A DNA stretch of 64,000 nucleotides from Rhodopseudomonas sp. P2A-2r (GCF_026015985.1 NZ_CP110389.1:2140001-2204000); one strand, 5' to 3'; shown: positions 18,162 to 29,400, numbered from the stretch's first letter. A program made the numbers and translations. Notes: generated from the sequence alone by a model not told the origin.

Positions 18162-18977
18162 GTGAACGCACGGCCGATCAGCAACGACGCTAGACGCACG
18201 GGCGCCGCCAGGCGGCGCGCGTGTGCATCGGCGTGGCTGATCGGCCTGGTGTCATGCCTTGCTTTGGTCGTCGCGCCTGCGCTTGCCGAGCCGGATCCCG
18301 CATCGCTCCAGCAACCGGGCAAGGCGCCTGCCGAAACCTCCGCTACAACCAATGATGCGCCGCCGGCCGACAAGCGAACGGCGGCGCTGGTCGCGTTGCC
18401 CAAGCCGCCGGTTGTCGGAAATAACCGGGCGCTGTATCGCTCCATCATCGAGCGTGAAGTGCGCAGCACCAGCCTGCCGGCCGATGTGGCAGAGGCGGTG
18501 ATGGGTGTGGAAAGCGGCTATGATCCGACGCGGATCGGGGCCGACGGCGAGATCGGCCTGATGCAGGTGATGCCGGCCACGGCGCGGATGCTGGGCTTTT
18601 CGGGCAGCATGGCGGAATTCGCCGTGCCCGAGATCAATATCCGCTACGGCATCCTGTATCTCTCGCAGGCCTGGAACAGGGCAGGCGGCGATCTCTGCAC
18701 CGCGCTGATGAAATATCGTGCCGGCCATGGCGAGACGCGCTTCTCGCATCTGTCGGTCGAATATTGCCTGCGCGCTCGCGCCCGGCTCGTGGCGAAGGGA
18801 TATCAGGTGACCGGCATCGTGCCGACCGCCACGTTCGGCTCGCCGATGGCCTCCATGGCGCGCTGCCGTGGACGCTGCCTTACGTTGGGTGGCGCCGGCC
18901 GAGTCGATTTCGCCGCGCTGAACAACCGGCTGACGCAGATGGTCATGCAGGTCGGCGCGAAGCCGATGGCAAGGTAG
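18162..18977 (+). CDS. Lytic transglycosylase (SLT domain)
   Basis: A basic N-terminus and export signal (RRRACASAWLIGLVSCLALVVAPALA) precede a linker. The Slt goose-lysozyme-like domain shows the catalytic glutamate in VMGVESGYDP, then GEIGLMQVMPATARMLGF, INIRYGILYLSQAW and ALMKYRAGHGETRFS. The family's ES, GLMQ and Y.AG motifs are all present. It cleaves the glycan strands of peptidoglycan, and would make local room for envelope-spanning assemblies such as the ExbBD/TonB complex or for exoprotein passage. The start is uncertain: the frame opens at ATG 18111 inside ybjN, but GTG 18162 gives a more typical signal peptide. Confidence 0.87.
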   Translation: MNARPISNDARRTGAARRRACASAWLIGLVSCLALVVAPALAEPDPASLQQPGKAPAETSATTNDAPPADKRTAALVALPKPPVVGNNRALYRSIIEREVRSTSLPADVAEAVMGVESGYDPTRIGADGEIGLMQVMPATARMLGFSGSMAEFAVPEINIRYGILYLSQAWNRAGGDLCTALMKYRAGHGETRFSHLSVEYCLRARARLVAKGYQVTGIVPTATFGSPMASMARCRGRCLTLGGAGRVDFAALNNRLTQMVMQVGAKPMAR

Positions 18978-18983
18978 CCGAGC

Positions 18984-19373
18984 ATGAAATCAGGACTCAT
19001 CGCGTTGACGCTCTTGTTTCAAGTGATTCCGGTCGCGGCTCAGCAGCTGCCCGAACCGCCCAAGCCGGAGAAGCCGGAGATCATCATCGGCGGGCAGCCG
19101 CCGCCGCGGCCGATGGTCCAGGAGCGCTGCGTCGATGTCGAAATCGGCGGCTCGCGCAGCTTTGGCTGTCTCAACCAGACGATGAAACGCGATGTCGAGA
19201 AGGTCAATCCCAGTCTCAACCTTCCGCCAATCGACGCCCGCTCGGGCGACACCAAGATCGGCGTGGTCAATCTGCCCGGCGTACAGCAGCAGTACGGGCA
19301 GAATTATGGTCGCTCCGTGGTTCCGTTCCGCCTGCCGCCGCCGGCTTTTTCCTCGCCGACCAACCGCCGCTAG
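18984..19373 (+). CDS. Small exported hypothetical protein
   Basis: The signal peptide MKSGLIALTLLFQVIPVAAQ is followed by a Pro-rich mature region (LPEPPKPEKPE.. GGQPPPRPM) with two cysteines (ERCVDVEIGGSRSFGCLNQTM) that could form a disulphide. The rest is polar and ends in SSPTNRR. The family is not recognised. It lies 6 nt after the transglycosylase and directly abuts the protease gene. It is probably a periplasmic accessory. Confidence 0.65.
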   Translation: MKSGLIALTLLFQVIPVAAQQLPEPPKPEKPEIIIGGQPPPRPMVQERCVDVEIGGSRSFGCLNQTMKRDVEKVNPSLNLPPIDARSGDTKIGVVNLPGVQQQYGQNYGRSVVPFRLPPPAFSSPTNRR

Positions 19374-20177
19374 GTGTATCGCGTGAGGGTGTTTTGCATC
19401 AATGCGAAGGAGCGGGGGCTTCGCTACCGCTGCTGGCTGTCCGTCGCCGTTACGATAGTCATCTCGTTCCTGCTGATGTGCGGCGCTCCTGCGCAATCGC
19501 AGCTGCTGCTGCCGACGCGCGGCGAGGCACCGCCGAATGCGTCGCCGAAGCCGTTAACGCGCACCGCGCTCCCTGCGACCGATCGTGGCGAGCGCGCCGG
19601 CACCGGATTCTATGTGGATGACATCGGCCACATGCTGACGGCGCGACACGTGGTCCAGGATTGCAGCCGTATCATGGTTCAGAAAGAGGGGCGCACGAGC
19701 TCGGCGCGCATCGTTGCCGTGTCGACGCCCTACGATATTGCATTGTTGCACACCGCGAAGACCCGCGGTTTGGCGGCGGTGTTTCCCCGCAGCATTGTGA
19801 CATCGACCAATGACATCGTGTTCGCGGCCGACTATGCGAGCCTGCCGACGATGCTCGCGCGCGGCGGCGTGCTCGCCAATGCATCGGTCAGTCCGGCCAC
19901 CGGCAGCGGCGAGTCCGGGCATATCGCGTTGCAGTCGACGCTGACCTTCGGCAGCAGCGGCGCACCCGTCCTGGATTCGCGGGGCCTGATCGAGGGCGTC
20001 GTCAGTCGGCGCACGGCGATCAATCGCGTGCTTGCCGTCGGCTCGACCGCCGCCAAGGCGTTCCTGGCTGCGAGCGATATACGTTTCCAGCAGGACGACC
20101 GGCCGCAGATCAGTGGATCTGCATCACGCGCCCACCGTGCCGCCAGCATCTCGGCGCGCGTCATTTGCGTCAATTGA
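19374..20177 (+). CDS. Trypsin-like serine protease, exported
   Basis: A signal anchor (LSVAVTIVISFLLMCGAPAQ) precedes a chymotrypsin-fold domain. The apparent catalytic triad is His92 in MLTARHVVQDC, Asp121 in TPYDIALL and Ser195 in TFGSSGAPVLDSRG (GSSGAP in place of the common GNSGGP). FY(V)DDIGHMLTARHV matches DegP/HtrA-type trypsin_2 domains, but no PDZ domain follows. It could process or quality-control exoproteins, or perform regulated proteolysis on FecR. The first codon is a GTG directly after the previous stop (19374), with GTG 19383 as an alternative. The last 25 residues look disordered. Confidence 0.83.
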   Translation: MYRVRVFCINAKERGLRYRCWLSVAVTIVISFLLMCGAPAQSQLLLPTRGEAPPNASPKPLTRTALPATDRGERAGTGFYVDDIGHMLTARHVVQDCSRIMVQKEGRTSSARIVAVSTPYDIALLHTAKTRGLAAVFPRSIVTSTNDIVFAADYASLPTMLARGGVLANASVSPATGSGESGHIALQSTLTFGSSGAPVLDSRGLIEGVVSRRTAINRVLAVGSTAAKAFLAASDIRFQQDDRPQISGSASRAHRAASISARVICVN

Positions 20178-20188
20178 GGAGTTTTTTC

Positions 20189-20656
20189 ATGGCTTTGTTT
20201 CGCGGTCCATCGGCGTCGCGGCGTTCGCGATTTGCACGGATCTACGCTTTGCTCGCATCAATCGGACTGCTGTCCGTCCCCGCATCAAGCCCGGTTGCCC
20301 AGGGCCTGGACTACCGCAGCCCGGATACGGCACCGCCGGCCTGGGGGCAGTTCGCGAAGCTGGTCAAATATCGCTTTGAGGAATGGATCTCCGCCGACGA
20401 CGCAGTCGCCAACCGGTTTCGTGCATGGCTGAAGGAAACCAACGGAAAGCAGGATGGACCGCCAACGTCGCTGGTCGTGAAGGCTTGGCTCAATCCGGAT
20501 GGATCGGTCGAACGGGTGTCGTTTGCCGCCTTCAAGGACGAGCGCGCCAATACCGATCTGCGTGCGGTGCTGACGCGCGGCAATATAGGCGAAGCGCCAC
20601 CGCCTGAAATGCTGCAGCCGATCAATCTGCGTTTCTCGCTCAATATTGCGAACTGA
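20189..20656 (+). CDS. Exported TonB_C-like small protein
   Basis: ATG 20189 is chosen because GAGGAG lies 7 nt upstream; the frame could open at 20165. An N-terminal basic stretch and signal (RIYALLASIGLLSVPASSPVAQ) are followed by a single domain resembling the C-terminal module of the STN proteins and of the TonB at 13324: VKYRFEEWISADDAVANRF.. SLVVKAWLNPDGSVERVSFAAFKDERANTDLRAVLTRGNIGEAPPPEMLQPINLRFSL. It appears to be a free-standing periplasmic TonB_C-like domain without anchor or STN. It closes the tpsB-headed gene run. It may compete with or cap TonB/STN partners; this is inference. Confidence 0.68.
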   Translation: MALFRGPSASRRSRFARIYALLASIGLLSVPASSPVAQGLDYRSPDTAPPAWGQFAKLVKYRFEEWISADDAVANRFRAWLKETNGKQDGPPTSLVVKAWLNPDGSVERVSFAAFKDERANTDLRAVLTRGNIGEAPPPEMLQPINLRFSLNIAN

Positions 20657-20702
20657 TCCATGGCGGAAACGGCCAGGTTGCCCCCGCGCCTGGCCAATGA
20701 GT

Positions 20703-20731
20703 GCGACATCAAATTGTCGGACCATTGTCTA
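20703..20731 (+). promoter_or_regulatory. Pho-box-like direct repeats upstream of the second STN gene
   Basis: The interval 20657-20960 has no gene. It contains TTGTCGG (20714-20720) and TTGTCTA (20725-20731), exactly 11 bp apart with a 4-nt spacer. A weaker third unit GCGACAT lies one period upstream (20703-20709). PhoB boxes are 7-bp CTGTCAT-type repeats separated by 4 bp. The match is partial. Confidence 0.4.
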
Positions 20732-20960
20732 CCCTAAAGCAACATGTTCCGTCAGCGCTCTTGAGACCAATTGATTGAAGGAGTTCACGCCGAGAAGAGT
20801 TCCGGTTCATCGTGGCCGTAAGCAGCGAAGATATGGACCGGATTGCTGCCAGGCTTGTCTATCGAGCCGGAAGCAGTCCAGTTGCTTTCCATTCTTGACA
20901 CAAGACTGTCAGCAAGAGGCACTAAGCGTGCGTTCTTCGCTGTGAAGCGCTTTGGAGAAG

Positions 20961-21706
20961 ATGCTGTTGACGTGTCGTTATTGTATTCGGCATGGAACCT
21001 TACGACCGAATGCGATTATCGAGAGAATCCTCGGTGTTCTGTCACTGCTTCTGGCTGCATGCGGAAGCTTGTCTGGCCCTGCAGTGGCAGCGCAGTCTCG
21101 GGAGACGTCGATGGTGCCGAACGGGCCCATTACTTTTGAAATTCCCGCCCAAAAGCTGGAATCCGCGATCGAAGCCTATAGCGTGATGTCGGGATGGCAA
21201 GTGATCTACGACGCCGGTCTTGCAGTCAGTCGCCGATCCACCGCGGTGAGGGGCGCCTTCCGCCTGCCGCCGCGCTCAGCCAATTGCTCTCGGGTACCGG
21301 CTTGACGGCGGAGTTTATGACCGCAGATGGTGTGATGCTGGTTCCAGAGCGGTCTGCGCAGAATGTCTCGCAGTTCGAAGCGAAATCGCCGGCGGGCGAC
21401 TATTACGGACGCATTCAGGCTGGCCTTCGACGTGAATTCTGTGCGGATGAGCTCATCCGGTCAAATGGCAACCGGATCGCGCTCGGATTTTGGATCGGCG
21501 GATCGGGGACGGTTACGCGCGTGACGCCGCTTGGCTCGACGGGGGACGCGGCAACAGATGCGGCCTTCAGCAGCGTTGTGGCGCGACTTGCGGTGGGCGA
21601 GGCGCCGCCTCCCGGTTTCAAGCAGCCTGTCGTCATCCTCGTCACGCCTGATCTGATCGCCCAATGCAGCGTTCCCGGCGCAGTACCGGCGAGGACGGCG
21701 CAATGA
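20961..21706 (+). CDS. STN-domain periplasmic signalling protein (VreA-like), frameshifted
   Basis: The leader (IIERILGVLSLLLAACGSLSGPAVAAQ) has both a lipobox-like LAAC and a signal-peptidase-I-like AVAA site. The STN domain (ITFEIPAQKLESAIEAYSVMSGWQVIYDAGLAV) breaks at the G4 run 21250-21253. With one more G the sequence reads AVRGRLPPAAALSQLLSGTGLTAEF and runs into a TonB_C-like end (YYGRIQAGLRREFCADELI.. GSGTVTRVTPLGSTGDAATDAAFSSVV.. GEAPPPGFKQPVVILV). The stop overlaps the ATG of the ECF sigma gene (ATGA). The start is uncertain (ATG 20961 or TTG 20952). By position it should relay a signal to the FecR at 22308 and control the exoprotein at 23440. Confidence 0.78.
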
Positions 21707-22311
21707 CGGAGGTCGGTTGGGCTGCCCTTCAGCGACATATGCTGACCCGCTACACCGATCTCAGGAAGCGGTTGACGCGCTATCTGGGGTCCGCTGATCT
21801 CGCCAATGATGCCCTTCACGACACGTGGCTTCGGCTGCAACGCGGCGGCGAATTGACATCGGTGCGTAATGCCGACAGCTATCTTTACAGTATCGCGATC
21901 AATATCGCGTCCAACAACCGGCGCTCCGAAAGCCGCCGGCTGGCGGCATCCGAAATCGAAGAATTACTAGAAGTTGCTGACGACTCGCCGGATTCCGAGC
22001 GCGTGCTGGATGCGCGCAACGAACTCGATGAGGTGGTGAAGATCATCGCGGAGCTGCCGGTTCGGCAGCAAGCCATCTTTTTGGCCGCGCGACTTGAAGG
22101 CACGCCGCGAAGGGACATTGCCAGGCGCTTCGGCGTGTCCGAACGCTTTGTGCAGCGGGAGCTTCAGGCGGCGCATGACTACTGTGCGGCGCGGCTGGAA
22201 AAAATGAAGCCCGACCGGTTCAGATCGAAGCCGCGAGAAATGTCTTCTGTTCAGGAGGCGTTTGGATTGGATCACAAGGCGCCGATGCGGCGGAAGCCGG
22301 CAAATCGATGA
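21703..22311 (+). CDS. ECF-type RNA polymerase sigma factor
   Basis: ATG 21703 is chosen because it overlaps the preceding stop (ATGA); an upstream start at 21664 would add 13 residues. Sigma-70 region 2 (MLTRYTDLRKRLTRYLGSADLANDALHDTWLRL.. ADSYLYSIAINIASNNRRSESRR) and region 4 (IAELPVRQQAIFLAARLEGTPRRDIARRFGVSERFVQRELQAA) are complete. A C-terminal basic tail of about 30 residues is extra. FecI-like. Its stop overlaps the fecR ATG at 22308, so STN, sigma and anti-sigma are one translationally coupled unit. Confidence 0.92.
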   Translation: MTEVGWAALQRHMLTRYTDLRKRLTRYLGSADLANDALHDTWLRLQRGGELTSVRNADSYLYSIAINIASNNRRSESRRLAASEIEELLEVADDSPDSERVLDARNELDEVVKIIAELPVRQQAIFLAARLEGTPRRDIARRFGVSERFVQRELQAAHDYCAARLEKMKPDRFRSKPREMSSVQEAFGLDHKAPMRRKPANR

Positions 22312-23284
22312 ACAACGACGCGAACGAAGAGGTCGATCTGTTGAAGCGGGATGCGCGGCGCTGGGTCAGGCAGCTCGTTTCGGGCGACGCCACGACTGTG
22401 GATGCCGAGGCGTTGAAGCGTTGGCGAATGCAGAGCAGGGCGCACGATGCGGCCTTTGCCGAGGCGGTCCGTGTATGGCGGCAGCTCGGCGTCGGGGGCG
22501 AGCATTTGTCGACTTGCATGGCGCGCCGGTCTGGTCGCGCCGGGCTGCTGGCATCACCACGCGTCGCGCACTTCTGGTCGGCGGCAGTGCGCTCGCGGCA
22601 TCGATTGCAGCAACTGCCGTCGTCAAGCCGCCACTCGATCTTTGGCCGTCACTGGAGGAGCTGCGGGCCGACTATCGTACGGCCACCGGCGAGCAGCGGC
22701 TGGTGAGCGTCACGGATATATCGGTGCGGCTGAACACGCAGACCGCCATTGCGGTCACTGCAGATCCATCGGCCGGTCCCGGTATTCGATTGATCTCCGG
22801 TCAGGCCTCTTTCACGATGCCGAAGCATTCTTCGCAGGCGCTAACCGTGCTTGCTGGACATGGCCGGATCGTCGCGGATCGAGCCCGCTTCGATGTACTG
22901 TGTCTCGCGGAGAAGACGTCCGTCACCTGCGTCGCGGGAGATGTCGAAGTGACGGTGGGCGAGCGCTTGGCAACGGTCAGTCAGGGACAGCAGGTTGTCT
23001 ACGACGGCGATGGCCTTCGCGTTGCCGCCACCGCCGATCTGCAGGAAGCGACATCCTGGCAAGACGGCTACATCGTGTTCCGAGGTACGGCGCTTTCAGA
23101 CGCCGTCGCGGAGATCAATCGTTATCGGCCTGGGCGCGTGATGGTTCTCAACGCAACTCTCGGCCAGAAGACGATTAGCGGTCGTTTCCGCACGGAGCGC
23201 ATGGACGAAATCCTGGGCTGGATCGAACGGGCAACGGGCGCGAACGCGCGCACGCTTCCGGGAGGCGTGATCCTGTTGAGCTGA
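22308..23284 (+). CDS. FecR-family anti-sigma factor (frameshifted)
   Basis: The N-terminal sigma-binding domain (LLKRDARRWVRQLVSGDATTVDAEALKRWRMQSRAHDAAFAEAVRVWRQLG) breaks at the G5 run 22494-22498. An extra G gives VGGRAFVDLHGAPVWSRR and then the membrane span (TTRRALLVGGSALAASIAATAVV). The periplasmic FecR domain (DYRTATGEQRLVSVTDISVRLNTQT.. GIRLISGQASF.. GRIVADRARFDVLCL) and the C-terminal STN-like module (FRGTALSDAVAEINRYRPGRVMVLNATLGQKTISGRF.. RTLPGGVILLS) are intact. It would hold the 21703 sigma factor until signalled by the STN protein. Confidence 0.85.
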
Positions 23285-23296
23285 AATTTCGCCAGA

Positions 23297-23319
23297 GCGG
23301 GTTGATACAAAACTGTCAT
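23297..23319 (+). promoter_or_regulatory. Possible control site before the second exoprotein
   Basis: GCGGGTT (23297-23303) resembles the -35-like half of the local ECF motif but lacks GTCT 15 nt away. CTGTCAT (23313-23319) is a perfect Pho-box half-site; the period upstream (TTGATAC, 23302) matches poorly. No confident promoter can be drawn. Confidence 0.25.
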
Positions 23320-23439
23320 CAAGATTTTGGTTCAGATTCGATTTTCGACCGGTGTCAAACAAGATGAGGCATCTGTTTGCTCCTCCGCGGGAGGGGCGCC
23401 GATGCGTTAGGACTTGTCCGCCTGCCGAGAGAGAATTCG

Positions 23440-26400
23440 ATGCTGAACCGCAGCCCTGACTTTCGCGCCGCTTTTTCCGGTCGCCAGAACCGCCATGTCA
23501 GATTGCTGGCGGGGGTTTGCTCCGCAGCGCTGTTGGCCGTCGCGCCAAAGGCAGTCCTTGCGCGCGCTTTGAACGGTGGCAACCCATCCCTCTCGGCTCC
23601 GAACTTTGCGGCCGATGCAGCGTCGATGGCGGCGCAGCAGGCGGTATCGGCGGCGAAACAGAGCCAGGATGCGCTGAGCCGCTCGGTGCAGGCGATGCAG
23701 GCGGTGCAGGCCGCCGCGCGGGCGGCGGCGCAGGCGCGCGAATTGTCCACCACGGCGCCGCTCGGCATCGCCAACGGTCTCGCGCCCGGCGGCCTGGTGC
23801 CCGATTCCGGCCTGGCCCGCAACGGCGTCGCCAATGCGGTGACGACATGGCAAGGCGCCAATACGCCGACACAATCGGTCGATGCCTCCGGCCAGACCCA
23901 GGTCGGCATCCGCCAGACGACGCAGCAGGCGATCCTGAACTGGCAGTCGTTCAACGTCGGCGCGCGGACCACGCTGACCTTCGACCAGCAGGGGCAGGCG
24001 AATTGGGTCGCGCTCAACCGCGTCAACAACGTGATCGCGCCGAGTCAGATCCTGGGCACCATCAAGGCCGATGGCCAGGTCTATGTCATCAATCAGAGCG
24101 GCATCATTTTCGGCGGCAGCGCGCAGGTCAATGTCGGCTCGCTGATTGCGTCGTCGGCCGATATCACCGACGCGCAATTCCTCGGCAACGGCATTTACAG
24201 CACCCAGACCGGCAACGGCCGCTACGCGCCAAGCTTCACCGCTGCCGGCGGCAAGGTCGTTGTGGAATCCGGCGCCGAGATCTCGACGCATGCGCCATTG
24301 AAGGTGAAGTCGGGCGGCGGCACTGTGCTGATGATCGGCAGCGAGGTCGAGAATGCCGGCAGCATCTCGACGCCGAAGGGGCAGACGCTGCTCGCGGCCG
24401 GCGACAGCTTTATCTTGCGCCCCGGCTTCGGCACCGAAGGCAACGCGACATCGACGACGCGCGGCATCGAGATATCCACCACCATCAATGCCGGAAGCGC
24501 CAACGGCAGCGTCCGCAACAGCGGCCTGATCCTCGTCCCGGAGGGCGATATCACGCTGGCCGGCCGGACACTGACGCAGAGCGGGGTTCTTCGCGCCAGC
24601 AGCTCGGCCAATACCCGGGGCACCATCCACCTGGCCAATTCGGCCGCTGACGGCGCCGGCAGCGTCACGCTTGCCGCGGGCAGCGTGACGGCCATCGAGC
24701 CCGAACTCGACAGCAGCGAGCCTGCGCTCGACAGCCAGCGCGATGCGTTGATTGCCGCCTCGGCGGCGGCCAATCTGCTGCGCGCCGGCAGCGCCGTGGG
24801 TGCGTTCGACAATCTGTCGGTTCTTGCCGACCGACAGGATCAATCGCGTGTCGAGATCGTCACCGGCGGCACGGTCAATTTCCAGAACCAGTCGCAGACC
24901 ATGGCGCAGGGCGGCCAGGTTGCCGTGAGTGCCGGCAAGCGCGTCTTTGCCGAGAGCGGATCGCGCATCGATGTTTCCGGTGTGCGCAACGTGCTGTTGC
25001 CGATGTCGGCCAACCAGGTGCTGGTCAACGTCCAGGGCAACGAGCTCAGGGACTCGCCGGTCAACCGCGACAGCGGCGCGCTGATCAACAAGAATGTCTG
25101 GATCGACATCCGCGATCTCGTGCTGGTGCCGGCCGGAACCGGCGGCTATGCCGGCGATCGCTACTATACAAAGGGCGGTCTGCTCGAACTCGGCGGCTAC
25201 CTGTCCAACACTGCGCACAAGATCGGCGAATGGAGCGCACTCGGCGGCACCATCACGCTGGCGGCGCCGGACGTGATCGCGCAGCGGGGCGCAACATTCG
25301 ACATCTCCGGCGGTTCGGTGCGCTATGACGGCGGCAGGATCTATTCGACCAAACTGATCGGCACCGACGGCCGGATCTATAGCTTCGACAACGCGCCGGC
25401 CGATATGAAGTTTATCGCGGCTGCCGGCGGCTTCGTCCGCACGCACAACATTCAGGGCAAGGTCGCGGACTCGCTCACCGAGATCTGGAGCAGCGTCTTC
25501 GACCGCTCGTCGTCGTGGCGCTACGAGGCCGGCTATACCGTGGGCCGCGATGCCGGCCGGCTCAACCTGTCGACGCCGACTGCGATGTTCGAGGCGCAGA
25601 TCATTGCCGACGTGACCAAGGGCGAACGCCAGTCGAGCGCGCGCGCAGCGGCGGTCGCCGACGGCTACAAGCAGGTGCAGAATGCGGCGCCGCTGGCCGG
25701 CACACTAGGGATCGGACAATACACCGCGCTCGGACAGCCCGATCTCTACAATAGCGACGTCCGGATCGGGGATATCCCGGTCGTGACGACGGCGCTCGGT
25801 GCTACGGACGTTCTGCCAACAGGCCGCACCAATACCGTGTGGCTCGATGCCCGGCAGCTGTCCGAACAAAGGCTCGGCGGCCTGCAGATCGGCACCCGCG
25901 GGTCCGTGACCATCGATGGCGATCTCACGCTTGCGAACGGCGGCACGCTCGGCCTCATCGCGCCGATCGTCGAGATCAAGGCCGATATCACGGCTCATGG
26001 CGGCGCGATCGACGCCACCAATGTCTTCACCTCCGCGGCCCTGGGCACTCTCAACCTTGATACGAAGGGGGTGTCGCGGATCGCGGTGCGCGCGGGCGCG
26101 GTGCTCGATCTCAGCGGCGTCGAAAGCCTCGGCTCTCGAAGTCTCGATCCGGATGGGCTCGCTTATCTGAATGGCGGCTCGGTCTCGCTGCGATCCACCC
26201 GCGACGTGGTGCTGGAGGACCGTGCGCTGATCGACGTGTCGTCGGGCGCTGCAATCCTCGGCACGGGCAAGATCCAGGGCGGGCGGGGCGGCTCCGTTAC
26301 GCTCAGGGCCAATCTCAACGGCGTCGGTTCGACCGGTGACCTGACTCTTGCCGGCGACGTGCGCGGCTATGGCATGAACGGCGGCGGCACGTTGACCCTG

Positions 26401-29400
26401 CAGACCGATCGCGTCGCGATCGGCGCTGCCACCGACATCACCGCCGGCATGCTTACGCTGGCCGGGGATTTCTTTCCAGGGGATTCGGCTCTTACGCGAT
26501 CATCGGCAATCGCGGCGTGACGGTGGCCGATGGCGCCGTCGTGGATGTCACGATGCCCGCCTATCGTCCGGCATCGGATCAGACGACAGCGGGCCTCGAA
26601 GTGTGGATGCCGCCGGTTTACACCGCCAACAGCCTGACCGGCGTGTTGACCCAGCGCGGCGGCGCCAGCCTGACGCTGCAGGCGGGCAACAGCCAGCTGC
26701 TGGCGAGCGACCTGCCGTCGGTCGGTCTCACCATCGGCAAGAATGCCGTCATCACCGTCGATCCCGGCAAGTCGATCGCCCTGAGCAGTGTCGGTCAGTT
26801 GACGGTCGACGGCACGCTGCATGCCGCGGGCGGCAATATATCGCTCAGGACCATTGATCTCGCGGGACCGCAGGTCGATCAGGTTGCGGCGACGACCAAC
26901 AACCGCTCGATCTGGATCGGCGAAAGCGCGCGTCTCGACGTGGCGGCGCAGGCCGCCACCGCGCTCGATGCAAAAGGCCGGCGCTACGGGCTGGTCGTCA
27001 ACGGCGGCAGCATCGTCATCGGCGGCGAGATCGATAGCGCGCTGGGGCAGGCGACGAGTTCGAACAGCTTCATCGTGGTGCGTCCCGGCGCGGTGCTCAA
27101 CGCCTCCGGCACTGCGGCGACGCTCGATGTCGCCGGCCTCGGCGCGGTCGATGTCGCCAGCAATGGCGGCAGCATCTCGCTGGTCTCCAACAACGGGTTG
27201 TTCCTCGACGGCACGATGATGGCCCGCGCCGGCGGCGCCGGCGCCGCGGGCGGCAGCCTGAATGTGGCGCTGCAGATGCTGGAATATCGCATCACCAGCG
27301 GTGACCTGGTGAATCTTCCGCTGGCCGATCCGGCCTATCGGGCGTTGCGTCAGATCGTGCTCGTCGATCGGCAGGGTGACTCGGTGCTGAATGCCGGGCT
27401 GCAGGCCGGCGCGGCCGATCCGGCCCTGGCCTATGGTTATGGGCGACTCGGTGCCGATACCGTGGCGCGTGGTGGCTTCGACAATCTGTCGGTGATGAGC
27501 AGTGCCATCGGCTTCGACGGCAATGTTACCCTGCGGGTCGGGCAGAACCTGAACCTCTACAGCGACATGATGATGCCGGTGAGCGGCAGTGCGCAGGACG
27601 CCCGGATCTCGCTGGCCGCCGCCTATGCGCGGCTGGGCCAGATCAACTACGTCTATAAGGAACCGGACCAGCAGAAATCCCGCACGCCGGTCTTCACTGC
27701 CGACCCGACCCGTTACGACGTGCAACTCGATGTCGCCGCGCAACTGATCGACATTCGCGACACCGTCAATCTGACCTTCGGCAAGACCCGTCTGCACAGC
27801 GACGGCGATCTGCGCTTCGTGCAGGGCGTGCGGCCCATGGTCGGTCTGATCAGCACGTCGCTATTTAGCCCCGGCAGCGTCACCTTGCGCGCAGCGCAGG
27901 TCTATCCGACGACCGGCACGGTCGCGCAGGTCCAGGTCGGCCTTGGCAATCGCAACGGGGTCATCGGCTACGATCCCGCGCAGACACTGCGCATCGAGGC
28001 GAACTCGGCCGAGATACCGAGCGTACCGTACTCGGTGTTCGGCGACCTGACCCTGGCCGCGGCCGTGGTCGAGCAGGCCGGCGTCGTTCGTGCGCCATTG
28101 GGCAAGCTGACGATCGGAACCGGCGGCTATAACAACAGCAAATCCACGCGCGTCACCCTGCTGGCGGGCAGCCTGACCTCGGTCAGCGGTCGCGGACTGG
28201 TGATGCCCTATGGCGGCACCATCGACGGTCTGAGCTACAGCTACAACGGCAAGAATGTGATGCTGATCGGCGCCGGCGGTGCGAGCTTCGTGGGCGGCAG
28301 CGGCGTACTGACAGTCGGTATCGCTTTGGGCGGGCAGAGCGCGGTGGTCGAATCCGGCGCGGTGCTGGATCTGTCCGGCGGCGGTGATCTCACCGGCGCG
28401 GGCTTCATCAGTGGCCGCGGTGGCTCGGTGGATATTCGGACGACGGCGTTCGCCAACGCCAATCCCGGCAACAGATTCAGCGCGCCCGGCAATACGGTCT
28501 ATGCGATCGTGCCGGGCTTCAAGGGCAACTACGCCCCGGTGGGGTCCGAAAATGCCGCGAACGATCCGGTTGTCGGGCGCCAGATCACCCTGGACGGCAG
28601 CGTGCCAGGGCTGCCGGCCGGCACCTATACGCTGATGCCCGCGACCTATGCGCTGTTGCCCGGTGCGTTCCGCATCGAGATCGGCGCGCAGCCATCGCGC
28701 GCCGTCGTCGCCGGGGCCAATGCGGTCGGCAACGGCTCCTATATGGCCTTGGGCCAACTCGGCATTGCCAATACGACCATCAAAGACAGTCTCCCCAGCC
28801 AGATCGTGGTGACGCCGGGCGCCGTGCTGCGCAGCTATTCGACCTACAACGAAACCAGCTTCGCCGATTATGTGGTCGCCGATGCGGTGAAGCTTGGCGT
28901 GCCGCGGGCGATGTTGCCGGTCGATGCGCGCAGTCTGGTTCTGAACCTCAATCCCGGCGCCGGGATCGACGCGCTGCGCTTCAACGGCACGGCGCGGTTC
29001 GATGCGGCCAGGGGCGGCCATGGCGGCGCCGTGATGGTCGCGACAAATTCGGGCGGCGGCTCCGATATCGAGATCGTGGCGGCAGGCGGCACCGCAACGG
29101 CCGGCTTTGCCGGATTGTCGATCGATTCATCGATGCTCAATTCGCTCGGTGCGTCGCGCATCGTGGTCGGCGGCATTCAGTATGTCACTTACGGGCAGGG
29201 CGGCCGGCTCGTCGATAGCGCCGACTCCACACAATTTATTTATCTGCGTTCGGGTTCGCTGCTGTCGGCACCCGAAGTCTTCCTGATGGCCAACAGCGGC
29301 AGCACCCTAACTGGAAGCGGCATCGTCATCGAGCGGGGCGCCCATATCAACACCATCGGCAAGGGCGCGGCGGCCTACGATTCGCGGGACGGCTATGTCT

